From Ganoderma boninense (taxonomy: Eukaryota > Basidiomycota > Agaricomycetes > Polyporales > Polyporaceae), in the NCBI GenBank assembly GCA_002900995.3, contig CM035305.1, positions 2,960,467 through 3,024,466 of the forward strand: a stretch of 64,000 nt of DNA, written 5' to 3'. The notes below the pieces were generated by a model. It did no database searches. It saw only the letters and a program-made list of their open reading frames with translations, and was not told the origin of the DNA. Shown here piece after piece: positions 22,157-35,071 of this stretch (within the stretch, counting starts at the first letter, position 1; the number at the start of each line of letters is the position of its first letter). The position numbers were made by a program, and so were the translations under genes.

Positions 22157-25100
22157 ATGCCGTCCTTCAACGTCCCTTCGGACATCGAAGCCCAGCCGGA
22201 GAAGGCGACGCAGTTTCCTCGTCATGTTACCCTAGATCCCGACGAGGTCGACCGTCCAAGACCACCGCCCACCCGACAGGCGACGGGCGAGGGGAACCCG
22301 CGTTTGACCTCCGAGTTCAGGACCCTCAGCATTCATGTCGAGACACGAACCACTCCAATCAACGAAGGTGTCAGAGGTACTCGAAAGAATGCCGTTAGAG
22401 GTGCGTCTTCTGATATCATCACTGTTTACCGCCTCACACCTACTCGTTTCCAGATCTCGTTTCCCTAGACTGGCACACCATCACGGCCGAAGAGGCGCTT
22501 CAACGACTCAACGTCTCACAGCTGACGGGCCTCGATGATGCACAGGCCAAGCGTCGTCAACAGCAGTATGGAAAGAATGCAATCACTCCGCCGAAGAGCA
22601 ATTTGTGGCGCAAAGTGTTGGAGTGGGTCCTTGGAGGGTTCGGGAGTCTCCTTCTCACGGCCAGCATCATCTGCTTCATCGCATGGTACGCCTGTTAGTC
22701 CATTTCACCTGACTGAGCGTATGAACGGTTGAGGGGTAGGAAGCCCCTCGGCAACCCCAACCCGCAAGTTTCGAACTTAGCCCTAGCCATTGTCCTCTTG
22801 GTTGTCCTGTTCCTTCAAGCGGGGTTCAATGCTTGGCAAGACTTTTCGACGTCCAGAGTCATGTCGTCGATCAAGGGAATGCTTCCTTCAGACGTGCTTG
22901 TCCTCAGGGATGGGAACCAAGTCAAGATGCCAGCGTCCGAACTGGTCAATGGCGATCTGATTTACATCGGCCTTGGCGAGAAGGTTCCAGCAGATTTGCG
23001 GCTCATACAAGCTAGCGGAGATCTTCGATTCGACCGTAGCATCCTCACCGGCGAGGTTTGTCGTGTTCGGAACGAGATGTCGTTCGTCGCTTACGATTGG
23101 CACCTCGACAGAGCGAGCCAGTCACAGGTCGCGTTGAGATGACGGATAACAACTTCCTCGAAGTAAGCATGCCACTCTCGTTAACAGGCCTAGGAGGTTG
23201 CTCATGTCGTCGTATATAGACCAAGAATATCGCACTTCAAGGAACGCATTGTGTTAGTGGCTCTGGCATAGGACTGGTCATTCAAATAGGAGACCATACG
23301 GTGTTGTAAATAGATGTCTTCCCCGTACCCTCCGCTGTGCTAACGTCGGGGTAGCGGTCGAATCGCGAAGCTCTCCTCCATGGAAACTTCAAGGATGACA
23401 ACCCTTCAGCGCGAGATCTTGTTTTTCGTCCTCATTATTGCATCTCTCGCGACGGCGCTCGCGGTTCTAATAGTCATCCTATGGGCAGCATGGTACGTTG
23501 ACAGTCTTGCAACGAGCTGCTTCATCTTGATGGCTTCTCCTAGGTTACATCCCAAGTTCCCATCATACATCAATGTTTCTGGTCTCCTCATTGATATCGT
23601 CTCGGTCATGGGTAAGCGAATCCCGTGGCGATTCAGAGGCAAAGTTGATGAAAATGGTGTTTCTATAGTCGCATTCGTTCCCGAAGGATTGTTAGTCACA
23701 TTCCAAGAGGTCATCGGATGCTATTTTTGATTCCATTTGCAGACCCGTTGCCGTCACATTATCGCTCGCAAAGGTCGCACACACACTGAGCAATAACAAA
23801 GTCCTTTGCAAGCGAGTACCATACTTCCGTCGGCGTTGGCGCCCTCTCACACTATGACAGGTCCCTGTCAATCGTAGAAACATTGGGATCAGTCAACATA
23901 TTGTGTTCCGTGCGGCCAGTTATACCTTTACACTGTGCATTGACTGACTTGTGGAAATCTCCAGGACAAGACGGGAACGCTGACCCAGAACAAGATGCAT
24001 GTTGTCAGTGTTGCCGTAGACGATAGGGTTTTCGAATCTTCTGCATTCAAGTCCGTCCTCGCCGACGCCGAGCCTGTGATCGCGGAGAACCTCTCCCAAG
24101 TCGTCGCTGTTGGTGGTCTCTGCAACGCCGCCATGTTTGGGGCAGACAGGGATGACGGGTCCGAGAGAGCCATTTCCGGGGATGCAACGGGTAAGAACGG
24201 ATAGCCGATCTTCCCTTCCGTTTTCTCACCTGCCGACCCAGATGCTGCTATATTGAGATTTTCGAATGGTGTGCTCGCAGCAGACTCCTTGCGAACGATC
24301 TGGAAAGAAGTCTACAAGCTCAATTTCAACTCGAAGGTATGAAACCAACACACTCTCCCATCAGACGACCTGTGCTGATACGGCTACAGAATAAGTACAT
24401 GTTGAAGCTGTGCCAGTCCACCGTCTCCGAACGCCCAGCGCCGTTAGCATCTTGGGACGACTTCTCGACTTCGGATTTCCTTCTCACAGTGAAAGGCGCA
24501 CCAGAGGTCCTAATTCCCCGCTGTAAATTCGTGTCGAATCCGGAAGGCGGCGAACCGATCCCCCTTTCCGCGCAGGTCCTGGAGCGCGTTACGCGAGTCC
24601 AGGAAGAATGGGCTCGAGACGGTCAGCGTGTCTTGCTCATGGCTCGCAGAGTCGTGAAGGCGGACGAGGTCCCGAAGAGCGCAGACCCGCAGTCTGACGA
24701 ATTCGACGAACTCGTCGAAGTCCTTCCGGGACAACCTGATCATCGTCGGCTTAGTTGGCCTCATCGATCCGCTAAAGCCTAGCATTCCGGAAGTTGTTAG
24801 GACGTGTCGCAAGGCTGGTATCCGGTTCTTCGTTATCACGGGTATGTGCATATCCATGCCTTCGAATTCGCATTTTCTTGGCTCATTATAACGATGTAGG
24901 CGACCACCCTACCACTTCGGTTGCTATTGCCGCGCAGGCGGGCATCATCACCCGTGTTGACCGCATACATTCCGTAGCAGATCTGCCCACAGAACCTAAG
25001 GAGGATATCCAGCCGTTAGACTACAGCTTTTCGGGAGTGGGTAACGACGTCGCAAAGGCAACGAGACAGAGCATCGTCATCACCGGACCGGAGCTCGAGA

Positions 25101-26555
25101 AGCTAGACTCCGCGCAAGTAGAGCACCTTTGCGGGTACCAGGAAATCGTCTTCGCCCGTACCACGCCCCAGCAGAAGTTGCGGATAGTGCACGAGTTCAA
25201 GAAGCGGCAGTGTGTCGTCGCCATGACGGGTGACGGAGTGAACGATGCACCATCATTGAAAGCTGCAGACTGTGAGTGATCTTAGTCTCCAAACGTCTTG
25301 CAGATCATGCTAACAACACATGATATGATACAATAAAGGCGGTATCGCGATGGGAGAGGGTTCCGATGTCGCCCGCGAGGCAGCGGATATGGTCCTGTTG
25401 GACGATTTCTCCGCCATCGTCATCGCGTTGGAGTACGGCCGTCTCGTCTTCGACAACCTCAAGAAGACCGTCTTGTACCTGCTCCCGGCCGGGAGGTAGG
25501 CACATTCTTCCTGCTTCAATTCAGCATTATTCCGACGCGTTTCCCAGCTTCTCTGAACTCATGCCTATCCTCCTCAATATCCTCATTGGCGTGCCCCAGA
25601 TGCTGAGCAACATTCAGTGCGTAATACCATCACCACACTCATTCGTTGCACTCACAGCATTTTCACCCGACAGGATGATCCTGATTTGCGTCGCGGTACG
25701 CGAATTATGTATTCAATCTTGGAACGGTCCTCACGTTTCTACAGACGGATGTCTTTCCAGCCTTGAGTCTCTGTTTGGAGAAACCCGAAACAGGTCTCCT
25801 TGAGCGTCCACCCCGGAATATCAAGAAAGAGCGACTGGCCGATCTGAGGTTGCTTCTGCAGGCGTATGGCTTCCTCGGTATCCTGGAAACTCTGTGTGCG
25901 ATGTCCATGTGAGGATTGTCACTATCCAAGTGGAACTTAAGGTCTAAGACGCTTTTGCTATCTAGGTCGTTCTGGTATCTGCGGCGCAAAGGCGTCCCGT
26001 TCTCACACCTCGTGTTTGGGTTTGGCAACTGGCCAGGGCTGACAGACGAGCTCCTGTACACGGCACAGAGCGTGTACTTCTTCACACTTGTGCTTATGCA
26101 ATGGGGGTTAGTACTTCCTTCTTGTGGCATCATCTTAATATGGGTGCTAACACACCTGCAGTAATCTTTTCGCAACTCGCGGGCGGAAGCTGAGCATCGT
26201 TCAGCATACACCCATGTCCAATCCATGGGTCTTTCCCGCGGCGGCCCTGGCATTGTGTATCGGTATCTTCTTCCACTATGTTTCTTGGTTGTAAGCTCTT
26301 TTTTCATTGTAGTGAGGCCTCCCTGGACTCACTCGAGCCTTGCCACAGCCAGAAGGTGTTCCAGACGCGCCCGATCCCCGTTGAAGTTTTCTTCATCCCC
26401 ATCTCTTTCGGGGTTGGTCTCTTGGTGTAAGTGGATCTAACTGCATTCAAGTTGTAGTCGTTGTCTTGACCTGTTGCTATGTCAGTCTGGATGAGATGCG
26501 AAAGCTGATCGTCAGGCGGTATCCGAAGAGCATCGTTGCAAGGCTCGCGTGGTAA
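22157..26555 (+). CDS. P-type cation ATPase, type IIC (Na+/K+-ATPase alpha-like)
   Basis: About 18 short-intron exons encode roughly 1,100 residues. In order: N-terminal domain ([20 protein letters not shown]), first membrane pair ([18 protein letters not shown]), actuator with SILTGE and [11 protein letters not shown]4 motif [17 protein letters not shown], phosphorylation site [13 protein letters not shown] (catalytic Asp), nucleotide domain with [12 protein letters not shown], hinge [20 protein letters not shown], then membrane segments [33 protein letters not shown] and [19 protein letters not shown], ending [20 protein letters not shown]. The M4 PEGL and the overall order match the fungal relatives of animal Na,K/H,K pumps; the ions moved are not determined. 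One intron has a GC donor (about 23,821). A single extra A in GAAG (24,718-24,719) breaks the frame before [20 protein letters not shown]; no intron explains it. Start: first ATG of the conserved frame. Confidence 0.85.
23818..23861 (+). other. GC-AG intron in the P-type ATPase (approximate ends)
   Basis: The donor is TGCAA|GCGAGTACC and the acceptor CTATGACAG|GTCCCTG. It yields NNKVLCK joined to [16 protein letters not shown], the expected text after M4. The GT three bases into the donor gives the wrong phase. Confidence 0.75.
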
Positions 26556-26876
26556 ATGTTTGGACACAAATTTCGGACAGGGACAGTATTCCCGAAGGCC
26601 ATTTACTATACATGTCGGCCATGATACCAGTGTACTCGGTAGAGATGTCTTTGTGTACTGTGCAGTCGATGGATGGGAGCAGAGGGCGACAGCGCATCTC
26701 GCAATTTGGCGCGTCTCTGGAACGCGAGAGCCACGTGACCGCGACAGCGATGTTGGAAAGGCGTGGCCTGTTTGGGAAGGATGCCGGGCTCTGCTTGTCT
26801 CGAACACCGACAGGTCTCCCCTCCGTTCTGCCTTTCTCGCCCTCGCGTTCTGCTCTCGACTGCCTTGGACTCTACG
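26556..26876. promoter_or_regulatory. spacer before the LIM protein gene
   Basis: A 321-bp head-to-tail gap between two plus-strand genes. It ends in a CT-rich leader just before the ATG. No other feature is supported. Confidence 0.4.
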
Positions 26877-29800
26877 ATGGGATTTTGCAGACGTTGCGGA
26901 GACATCGTCGTTGGCCCCCGCTGTAAATGTGGCGGCTCTTCCGTCGGTGAGTCTCGCTCCCCCCAGCGCCCCCGAGTCTCTCTGAACACGTGTAAAGCAC
27001 CCGTCGTTAAGTGGAACCAGGGCGACGGTCAGTCCCAGGACCCCTGGTCTAAGACATACGTAACGCGGGACAAGCCTCGAGACAAGTCTCCGTCCAAACC
27101 GCTCACTAGGACTTCACTGGGCAGCAGCAACTCAATTCCACCATCAACACGAGCGTCCCCTCTTCTGCATCTTCTGCTTCTCCTGTCAAGCGCTTCCCCA
27201 GACCCACGAACCAGAAACCACTAGCTGTCTCCCTCGACCACCGAGTCTCCGAACACATCGCAACCTCTACATCCTTTCAACGCCCCCTCTCTCCCCTCAA
27301 ACATTCAACAACATTGCCCCATGCTGACGATATTTCGTCCGACGTCAACCCAGAAGAAGGCATTTTGCCAAACCTGAACAGTGGCTCCAGACTTGCCAAA
27401 GTCTATGGTTCCGTTCTTCAACCCAAGGAAACTCTCTCTAGTTTCATCTGTGCCCTATGCTCCGCGCCGTTCCCTCCCGATGCCACCATATACCCCGATC
27501 CCACATCCATCCGTCCCGGTCTCCCTATCGATGATGTTGGTTCTGGCACCCGATTCCTCTGTAGACCCTGCTTCACCGCGAACGGCGGGTCGAAAGGCGA
27601 CTGCCCTTCTTGCGGAAAACCTGTGCTCATCTTGAAGAGCGAAGGTGGCTTCGTCGAAACAAGTGGAAAAGTATGGCATAAACGCTGCTTCTGCTGCGAA
27701 GGATGCTTTAAGAACATCGGCGACCATCCGATGGTCGACCTTCTGGGCCGGCCAAGCTGCCCAGACTGCTTCGACACTTGTCTCAAGCGAACCCCAGGCA
27801 ACACACCGCGCAAACCGAGGAGCGACGAACCCTTCGAGGAGCGCAGCAACCTTGGCGGCACGAAGCGTACTAGCAAGAGTCGGGAGGGGAGCCCTGCACT
27901 GGAGGAGCTCGAGATGAGGTTGGGCATACGCAGTCGGGAGAGCACACCAGTGAAGGCCACGGAAAGCCGCGGTGCGAGGTTCATCAACCCAACGTCGCCC
28001 TTAATGCCTACGCCCACCTCCCCTCCCAATACTCATAGCCCTATGTCGAAACGTTATTCAACAGCTGTTGACTCTAGCCCCATCTCAGAGCGCCTCACCG
28101 CCAGGGCGAGGGCTCATTCTTCCGCCAGTGGTGGCTCTCCCGCTCTCCGTGATGCCCTTACACGGTATCAGAGCTCTGACACTGGTGATGGTAGTCCATC
28201 CCGGCGTCCCTACAATAGGCTGCGTTCACCTGACCCTGAGGATGAACACAGCTCGCCCATCTCGACGAGGTGGACTGCTAGTGGAAGTCCGAGATACGGC
28301 AGTCCCATATCACGACAGCCCACCGCCGACGCCGTCGAGGAGATGAAGCAGCGTTTCCTTCGCCAGGCTTCTCCCGGAGTGTCGTCTCCGAGTCGTGTCA
28401 CCCTCTCCCCTTCGGAAACCACCACACCGACGCGCCATGAGCGCCGCTCAAGGTCCCGGCCTCGCTCGAGTGGTGCAATGTCTTCCGCTTTCGACGATAC
28501 CCCGTCTTCATCCTCAGCACGACTCAGCCCCTTCTTGTCCGTCGCGATAACACTGGAAACACAGATTACATGCGCCGTAGTCGAACTGGTGAAAGGGAGT
28601 ACCTAGGGCGGGACAGGACTGGGGACACAGATCAAGTCCGCCGCAACGACACTGGCACCACAAGCCACCTTACTCGCAATATCACCGGAAATACGGACTA
28701 CACCCTCAAAGGTGACCGCACAGGAGACGCAGAAGTGGAGTCGCTGCTCGGATCCTTCCCGAAAGTGCCCACCGGCGACCTCATCGACCTCAGCTCCGAC
28801 ACGTCGGTGAGCAGCATCGAGCCCGAATTCACTGGCAACGGACCCATATCGCGTATTACCCGCCCCTTGCGCGAACCCGCAACTCCACCAAGGGAGCGCG
28901 TCGGGCTCGGCATCAGCATGGGTTTGAGGAAGAGCGTCTCCGGGACATCTTTGGCCACAGACTACACCTCGTCCTCCATCCCGCCCACGCCAGACCTTGC
29001 TGCCGACTTCTCCGACGCAGCGACGCAGTCCAGCGGCCCCTCCACTCCACCATCGCTCTCCCCGCCCTCCAAACGCGGACAAGCGAAGGCTGAGAAGGGC
29101 CGTGTCATATCGCACCACACCGGTGAGCGGGAGCATAGGACCCCAACAAAGAGCAAGTCCGAGGCGACAACCCCGACGGCGAAAGCGCGCACGCTCCTAC
29201 CACACGACATCTCCATCCCGGATCCGCTTCCCCCAGACTCGCGGTGCGCGCGCTGCAGTCAGCCGCTGTTCAGCAAGAAGGACGGCGGTAAGTTCGTGAC
29301 GGTGCCTGAGCAGCCATCGAGCAGCGGTGTGCCGCCGAAGACGTACCACACGTCGTGCTTCCGATGCACGGTGTGCGACCGGCTGTTCGAGGACAAGGAC
29401 GGCGGGCGTGCAGTATTCGTGCGTGGGCCCAGCGGGGCCTGTCATGTTGAGGTGAGCTCTCGAGCATTGTCTCCAGCTGCTTTCTTCATTCTAATAGGGC
29501 ATATACCTAGTGTGCGCCTCCGGAACGGACGATCGTGCGCTCGTACCCCATTCAAACCCCGCGTTCCATGGCGACATCCCATTCACAGTCTCAACCATCC
29601 TATTCCGCGCTGAAGACAGCGACCGCAACGTACCACGCGAGCTCGCCCCGCTTCGAGACGCCCCCCAAGACTGCTCCGCCGACACAGCAGTCGTTCGTGT
29701 TCCCGCAGCCGCGCTTCGGAAGTGCGAACACGTGCCCTGGCTGCCACCAGAACGTATCCCCGATGGAGCGTGGTGTCGTCCCGGGCCCACAGGGCTCGCG

Positions 29801-30390
29801 CTGGCATGCGATGTGTCTCGTCTGCGGCGGGAAGGAGGCACGGGGGCGCAGGAAGGAGGAGGGGCGCGCCGGGTGTGGGAAGAAGCTCGACAGTGCCGCG
29901 AAGACGGACAAGGACGGTGGAGTCTGGTGCCGCGAGTGCATGGTCAGTATTCTCCTCTGTCTAGGCCTATCTCCATCTACCGATGCTGACGGGTTACGTC
30001 GTGCAGCTAATCCTCCCGCTTGCGAACCGAGGCTCGCCCTCGCCGACCCGCAGCACGCCGATCGTTCCGAACCACACAGGCAGCAGGGGCCCGTTCGGCG
30101 TCGCCCCACAGTTGACCGGGACCACCACCCTTGCACGCCAGTTTACTGGAATCGGCGGATCAGACCCGTCTCTTGTCCGGCAGCTTACTGGCGGAGGCCT
30201 TAGTCCTACGCGCCAGCTGACGTCAAGTCCCACCAAGATGCATGATGGCCCCCGTCCAGGCGCATCGCGGTACCCTCGTCCCAAGTCCGCTATAGGATAT
30301 GCTGCGCGGACCAAGAGCGAGGGGGGTGAGGGTCGCGGCATGTTCCTCGTTCGGCAGTTGACAGGTGGAAAAACTAAGGAAGCCCCATGA
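26877..30390 (+). CDS. LIM-domain protein, paxillin-like layout
   Basis: Exon 1 is 26877-26946, exon 2 starts at 26998, and further introns lie near 29,452-29,510 and 29,943-30,006. About 1,130 residues. The N-terminus MGFCRRCGDIVVGPRCKCGG is a small Cys finger. LIM 1: FICALCSAPFPPDA, FLCRPCFTANGGSKGDCPSC, then KVWHKRCFCCEGCFKNIGDH and GRPSCPDCFDTC. LIM 2: CARCSQPLFSKKDGGKFV, TYHTSCFRCTVCDRLFEDKD. LIM 3: CPGCHQNVSPMERGV, RWHAMCLVCGG, GVWCRECM. Linkers are long and Ser/Pro-rich. Two clusters of a short R-x-x-TG motif flank the LIM 2-3 block (see findings). Known: fungal LIM proteins of this sort (Pxl1, Rga, Lrg) act at the septum, polarity sites and Rho signalling; which one this is cannot be told. 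Two missing bases break the frame, at TT 27,136-27,137 and in CCCC 28,528-28,531; one base in each restores a continuous reading. Confidence 0.8.
28540..28735 (+). repeat. short peptide-coding repeat (R-x-x-TG) inside the LIM gene
   Basis: About six tandem units of 10-12 codons share the form RR(D/S/N)(N/R/D)TG followed by (N/D)TD(Y/Q). Examples are RRDNTGNTDYM, RRSRTGEREYLG, GRDRTGDTDQV, RRNDTGTTSHL, TRNITGNTDYTL and KGDRTGDAEV. A related set with RQLTG or RQFTG lies at about 30,100-30,370. Confidence 0.75.
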
Positions 30391-30747
30391 GAGGGGGTCA
30401 CAGGGAACTGGACTACGCCATTTTTTTCACTGTACACATATATACCCAGGGCGCATGCTCACATGGACTGGTTGCGGACTAGCTCTCTCTTTTGTACCGT
30501 CGACGTTGATTTGAGTGCTTTCTCTAGGTAGCTGCTTTCCATCCTGTTTCTGTTGCATTTAACGTCCCCGCATGGAGTGCTCTTTTTGTCATGAGGTGTA
30601 TGAATTCCGACATGCTGTCCACACGAAAACATGGAATTCGTTGTATAGTATGGGTATCACGTCGTGACGGCGAAGAGAGAACATGTTCAATGCAAGCAAT
30701 GCAAATTACGTCCTTCATGGAAATGTAAAATCCGATCCTTGCACAGT
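30391..30747. terminator. convergent 3' regions of the LIM and GH3 genes
   Basis: This 357-bp spacer contains TGTACACATATATACC (about 30,431), which suits a fungal polyadenylation region. No gene is seen. Confidence 0.35.
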
Positions 30748-33700
30748 TCAATTGGTGATAGACCCCTTCAACTTCAAATTTCGGCTGCTGGAGCCAACAG
30801 AGATGCCAGTTTGACCAGTGGCGATCTGCCAGCTCTGGGAGACGACGTCCCAGTACGAGAAGTCGTAGCGGGAGAGCTCGAAAGTCACCGTCTGGGACTC
30901 TCCGGGTTGGAGGAAGACGGCGTCGAAGCCCTTGAGGTTGTTCGGCGCCTGCTCAGCGGACGCGGGGGGCGAGGTGTAGAGCTGCGGAACTTCCGTGCCG
31001 GCCTTCGCCCCGGTGTTGGTGAGCGTGAACGAGACGGTCACGACCGGGTCATGAAGCCTGAGGAGAGTCTCGTCAGATTCCTATTCCTTTTAGGGCATCA
31101 AACCATCACCACTTACCAGGGGTCGAGGGAAGAGCCAGGTCCCAGGCTTTGGCGCGAGCCGCCAGCAGTAGACCCGCTGACCTTGAGGTTGGAGTACGAG
31201 AACGTTGTGTATGACAAGCCGAAGCCAAACTCAAACCGGGGCTCAATGTTAGCCTAGTGATGCGGTAGGGTTAGCTTGAGTGGTGTAAACGAAATACTAA
31301 AGGACCTGCACGTACGGCGTCGAAGTGGCGGTAGTCAATAGAGATGCCCTCGGTGTAGTTGATAGGCACGATTCCAGAGCCCGTGTACGTGACGCGAGCG
31401 GAGTAGTCGGACTCATTCTTCGCGATTGTGAACGGAATCCTCCCGCTGAATAACCTCGTCAATATTGCATGATTCAGAACCCCATATACCAAGACATTTC
31501 ACCTGGGGTTAACGTCACCATAGAGGACGTCGGTAATTGCGTTTCCTGCCTCTTGCCCGGGAAGCCCGGCCCAAATCTGAAATTTATGAAACTCAACAAG
31601 TGGTGGCCATGGTGAGATAATACACCTTACCACAGCCGTAACTGCAGAGAAATAGATCGTCAGTTAACGAGTTGCAATGGAAGGTAGGTAGCAACATACC
31701 ATTCGGGTTTTCAATCCAAGCATCCATGATGATGGGACCAACACTATTCACGATAACGATGGTGTTGTTGTTGACACTGGCCACTTGTTCCACGATAGCA
31801 TCCTATTCAAGGAGAGTTAGCTTGACATTCTTGCACAACCTAACGATTAAACGGCACATACGCCATTGTGCCAGGCGTTCAGGTCGTTGCGATCTCCCGC
31901 ATTGCCCTCGACCGTGTATTGCGCTTCGCTGTGTCCCAAGAGTGAGGGAAGATCTTCGAAACAGAGTTGGTACGCTTACCCGCTATCAGCCGTGATGAAA
32001 ACGAGAGCAACACTTTTGCCAGAGGCAGTGCTCTTGGACAGGTTTGCATCGTCGCTGAAGGTCCAAGAAGAAACGCTCGTCCCAGCTGCCTTCGCGCGGG
32101 TCGAAATGGCATCAAGCGGCTATTAAAACTGTCAGTTGCAAACATCAAGCCTCAGGCCCGAAAGGTATAGCACTGACCGCAATAAGATAGGGGAAGTATG
32201 CAGTCCTACCGACGAGTTAGATGCGAGCTGTTTACTTGAAACGAGATCGATTCACTGACCCACTTCCCCAGCCAATGGCCAGCACGCCGTCATTGCAACT
32301 GTGGTCAAGACACCTACAAACAGCAAAGTAAGGGATAGTAATGACAAGGATCACGCATATACTCACTCGTTAGAACTGAGAATGGCAGACCGAGCACCGG
32401 TGCCAACAATAGCCATTGTCTTGGGAGTACTCAAGGGAAGCGCGTTGTTGGTGTTCTTCAGCAGGACAGCAGAGGCACCCCCCATCGTGCGGATAAGACT
32501 AGAACAGGCATCAGTAATGACGTCTGCTACAGCACGCAGAGAGAGCTATATGCCTTGCATGATCCCCTTGAACATTGACATGGGATCCCAGGAAGGAAAG
32601 CCAGGAATTGAAGTTGACTGCGGGGTATCCCGAGTCTTGACCAAGCAAGAACCTGTTCATACCGTGTCAATAACACGGAAGATATCCATGCAACCAAACT
32701 GCCATACCATCCTGCCAAAATGCGAGTGGCCATGTCCTACGAAAAGGTGAGACGAATAATCGTCGGATAGGAACGCCCAGCTCACATCAAGCCGCGCCTG
32801 CGAAACATCCCCGTTTTTCACAGCATTGACCAAGTTGCTCCCAAAGTAGCTGGTACAAAGACCGTGAGGTGCCTGCCATGCGACCAAAACGACCGACTCA
32901 CCTGCTGAATGAGGCGAAGAACTCGTCTCCGGGCATGGTCATCTGCCTCGATATTCAGAACGGCGAGGCGCAGATGATCAACAGAACTTACGTCCAGCCC
33001 ACCATTGATGGCGGGTGCCGTAGAATGTGTGGCATACCAGTCTGCGGACGGAAGTTAGCGAATGAAGGCGCCCCTGCACCAGAAGCAAAGCATACCGGAC
33101 ATGACATCTGGAGGCAGAGATCAGCAGGGGCTGCACGGGCCGAGCAGAAGCACTCACAGCCTTGGAAGCCAAGTTCGCCCTTGAGGATGCCGTTCATAGC
33201 CTTGTCGTTCTCGCACGCGAACGTTCCGTTGACTGCACCATCACGTCATATTTTGCCCCAAACAGGGACGCCAGCCGACTTACTCTGGTCTATGGGACAA
33301 GATATGTCAGTGGCCCGGCCTTCTCGGCTTCTGTTTCGCGACACTTACTGTAGCTGCACATGACCGAGGCGACGTTCGCCTGCACGCTACGAAGGAACTA
33401 CAATGCCAAGATGAGTTCAAATGTCGGTCTGGAGGACTCCGAAGACTCACGGGATGCGAATACAGCTCATGTTGCTTTGGGGGAGGGATTAGCTGCATGA
33501 CTGACAGCGGAAACGCTGCATCTTACCGTCCTGTGCAGCATTTGTTCAGCACGAGGGGAAAGACAGGTTCAGAAATGGGACGTACTTGTCGTCGACGTTG
33601 GAGGAACTGCTCTGGCGAAAATGCTCCTGTTCGCTGTTGACAGAGGTTGGTCGAGGAGACGAGGACGGGGCTGGGAGGAGGCATACTTGTTGATGAAATG

Positions 33701-35071
33701 CTTTGCGCAGGCCTGGACGCCCTGGCTCTGGATGCCCGTGACCATTTCGAACGCCACTTCTCCCGTCAGGAACGGATCGGCCCCCGCGCTATTTCACAGA
33801 ACCCCATCCTTCTCAGCTTCCTCGCGACACTCGACGGACGCAAATGGAAGGAGCTTAAACTCACCCTTCCCAGTTGCGGCCCGCCGCCGGCGCCCGCATC
33901 AGATTCCTAGTTTGCCAAGTGTCGGCCGTCAACTCGCCGGCGTGACATGGCTCCGCCTTGTGCACTTACATCATAGGTCCCAGTGCGACGTGGATGCCCT
34001 TGCCGCGGAATTCTGCTCCCATCGCCTCGCCACGCTGGCGTATCAGAGTGCGGTTGAACCTGCAGTTCTGCGGGTCAGGATATCTGATGCACTGCTACTC
34101 ATCATGAAAATGGGCACGCACGTGGCGGCTGCATTGATTTCGCTAGAAAAGACACATTCCAGTCAGCCACACAGAATTGTGACATGCAAACACCGGTGAA
34201 GACGCACGCAGGGAACACCGAGTTGCCGTCGACAAAGCGCACGCCAACTGGGCTGTCTGTGTGCCGCCCGACGTCTCAGTAGGGTATCAACAATGATGCG
34301 ACGGCGATTTGAACCTTGTAAACATAGCCCAGAGAAGTTGTCGATGGCAGAAATAGACGGTGTCGTCCCAATGCAGGGTCCTGCGACGAGACAATTCAAC
34401 ACTCAGCGCCGTGCGCCATGTGGATGGTAGTATATGCACAAACCTCCGATCAAGCCAAGGCCTGGTAAAAGTTCAGCAAGCACTTCTTTTGGCGTAGCAT
34501 GGAAACGATGCCTACCTGTGCCAAGATTGGACTTGTCGGTATTGGAGAGGTTGGCCACGACCGGCCTCGCCTATGGGTCACGGGTCACGATTTCAGTTCA
34601 CCGCCCGGGCTTTGACCATCTTTAAAGCACTATTGCCAACCTTCGCATATGCGGCTGTCCACTCCGGAGATATGTTTGCGACTTCGGTGTGAATAACTGC
34701 AGACCCCGCCGTCTTGCGCGAGGGTGTCTGCGCGTCAATGACGCATGCAGAAGCTATCACGTACACGCGTCAGCTATCCAAAGCATGGCACACGACCCTG
34801 GTTCGCGGGGCGCTATGGACTCACTGTCGTTGAGTGTCTGACATGTGTATCCCGGGGAACAAGTGGTCAGATTCGACCTGGGCAGAGGACAGCCAGGATC
34901 CGTCAGCTTTCGCTGCGCGGCTTGTGTGGATGGTGCAAAATGTTGATGCGCAGTGAAAGCGTGTACGTACCCGCTCCCGGTGCTGCATGCATCAGCTGCG
35001 AGCCCGCCAGATGGACCCAATACAAGCGCATACGCGACGGCGATGACCACGGGGGTGAGGGTGAAGGCCAT
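30748..35071 (-). CDS. secreted beta-glucosidase, glycoside hydrolase family 3
   Basis: A gene with many short introns, starting MAFTLTPVVIAVAYALVLG (signal peptide, cut likely after GGLAA) and ending ISVGSSSRNLKLKGSITN. Family 3 text in order: EWTAAYAK near 34.66 kb, DSPVGVRFVDGNSVFPA at 34.2 kb, GVQACAKHFINK at 33.7 kb, NGILKGELGFQG then VMSDWYATHSTAPAINGGLD at about 33.0-33.2 kb (the nucleophile is the Asp of SDW), YFGSNLVNAVKNGDVSQARL, the second domain with IVEQVASVNNNTIVIVNSVG, YGDVNPSGRIPFTIAKN and PRFEFGFGLSYTTFSYSNL, and a fibronectin-III-like end (SFTLTNTGAKAGTEVPQLY). Known reaction: release of terminal glucose from beta-linked oligosaccharides such as cellobiose or laminaribiose. 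The Asp nucleophile codon is split by an intron. The neighbouring GH131 gene on the same strand fits joint beta-glucan breakdown. I did not place every exon. Confidence 0.88.
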
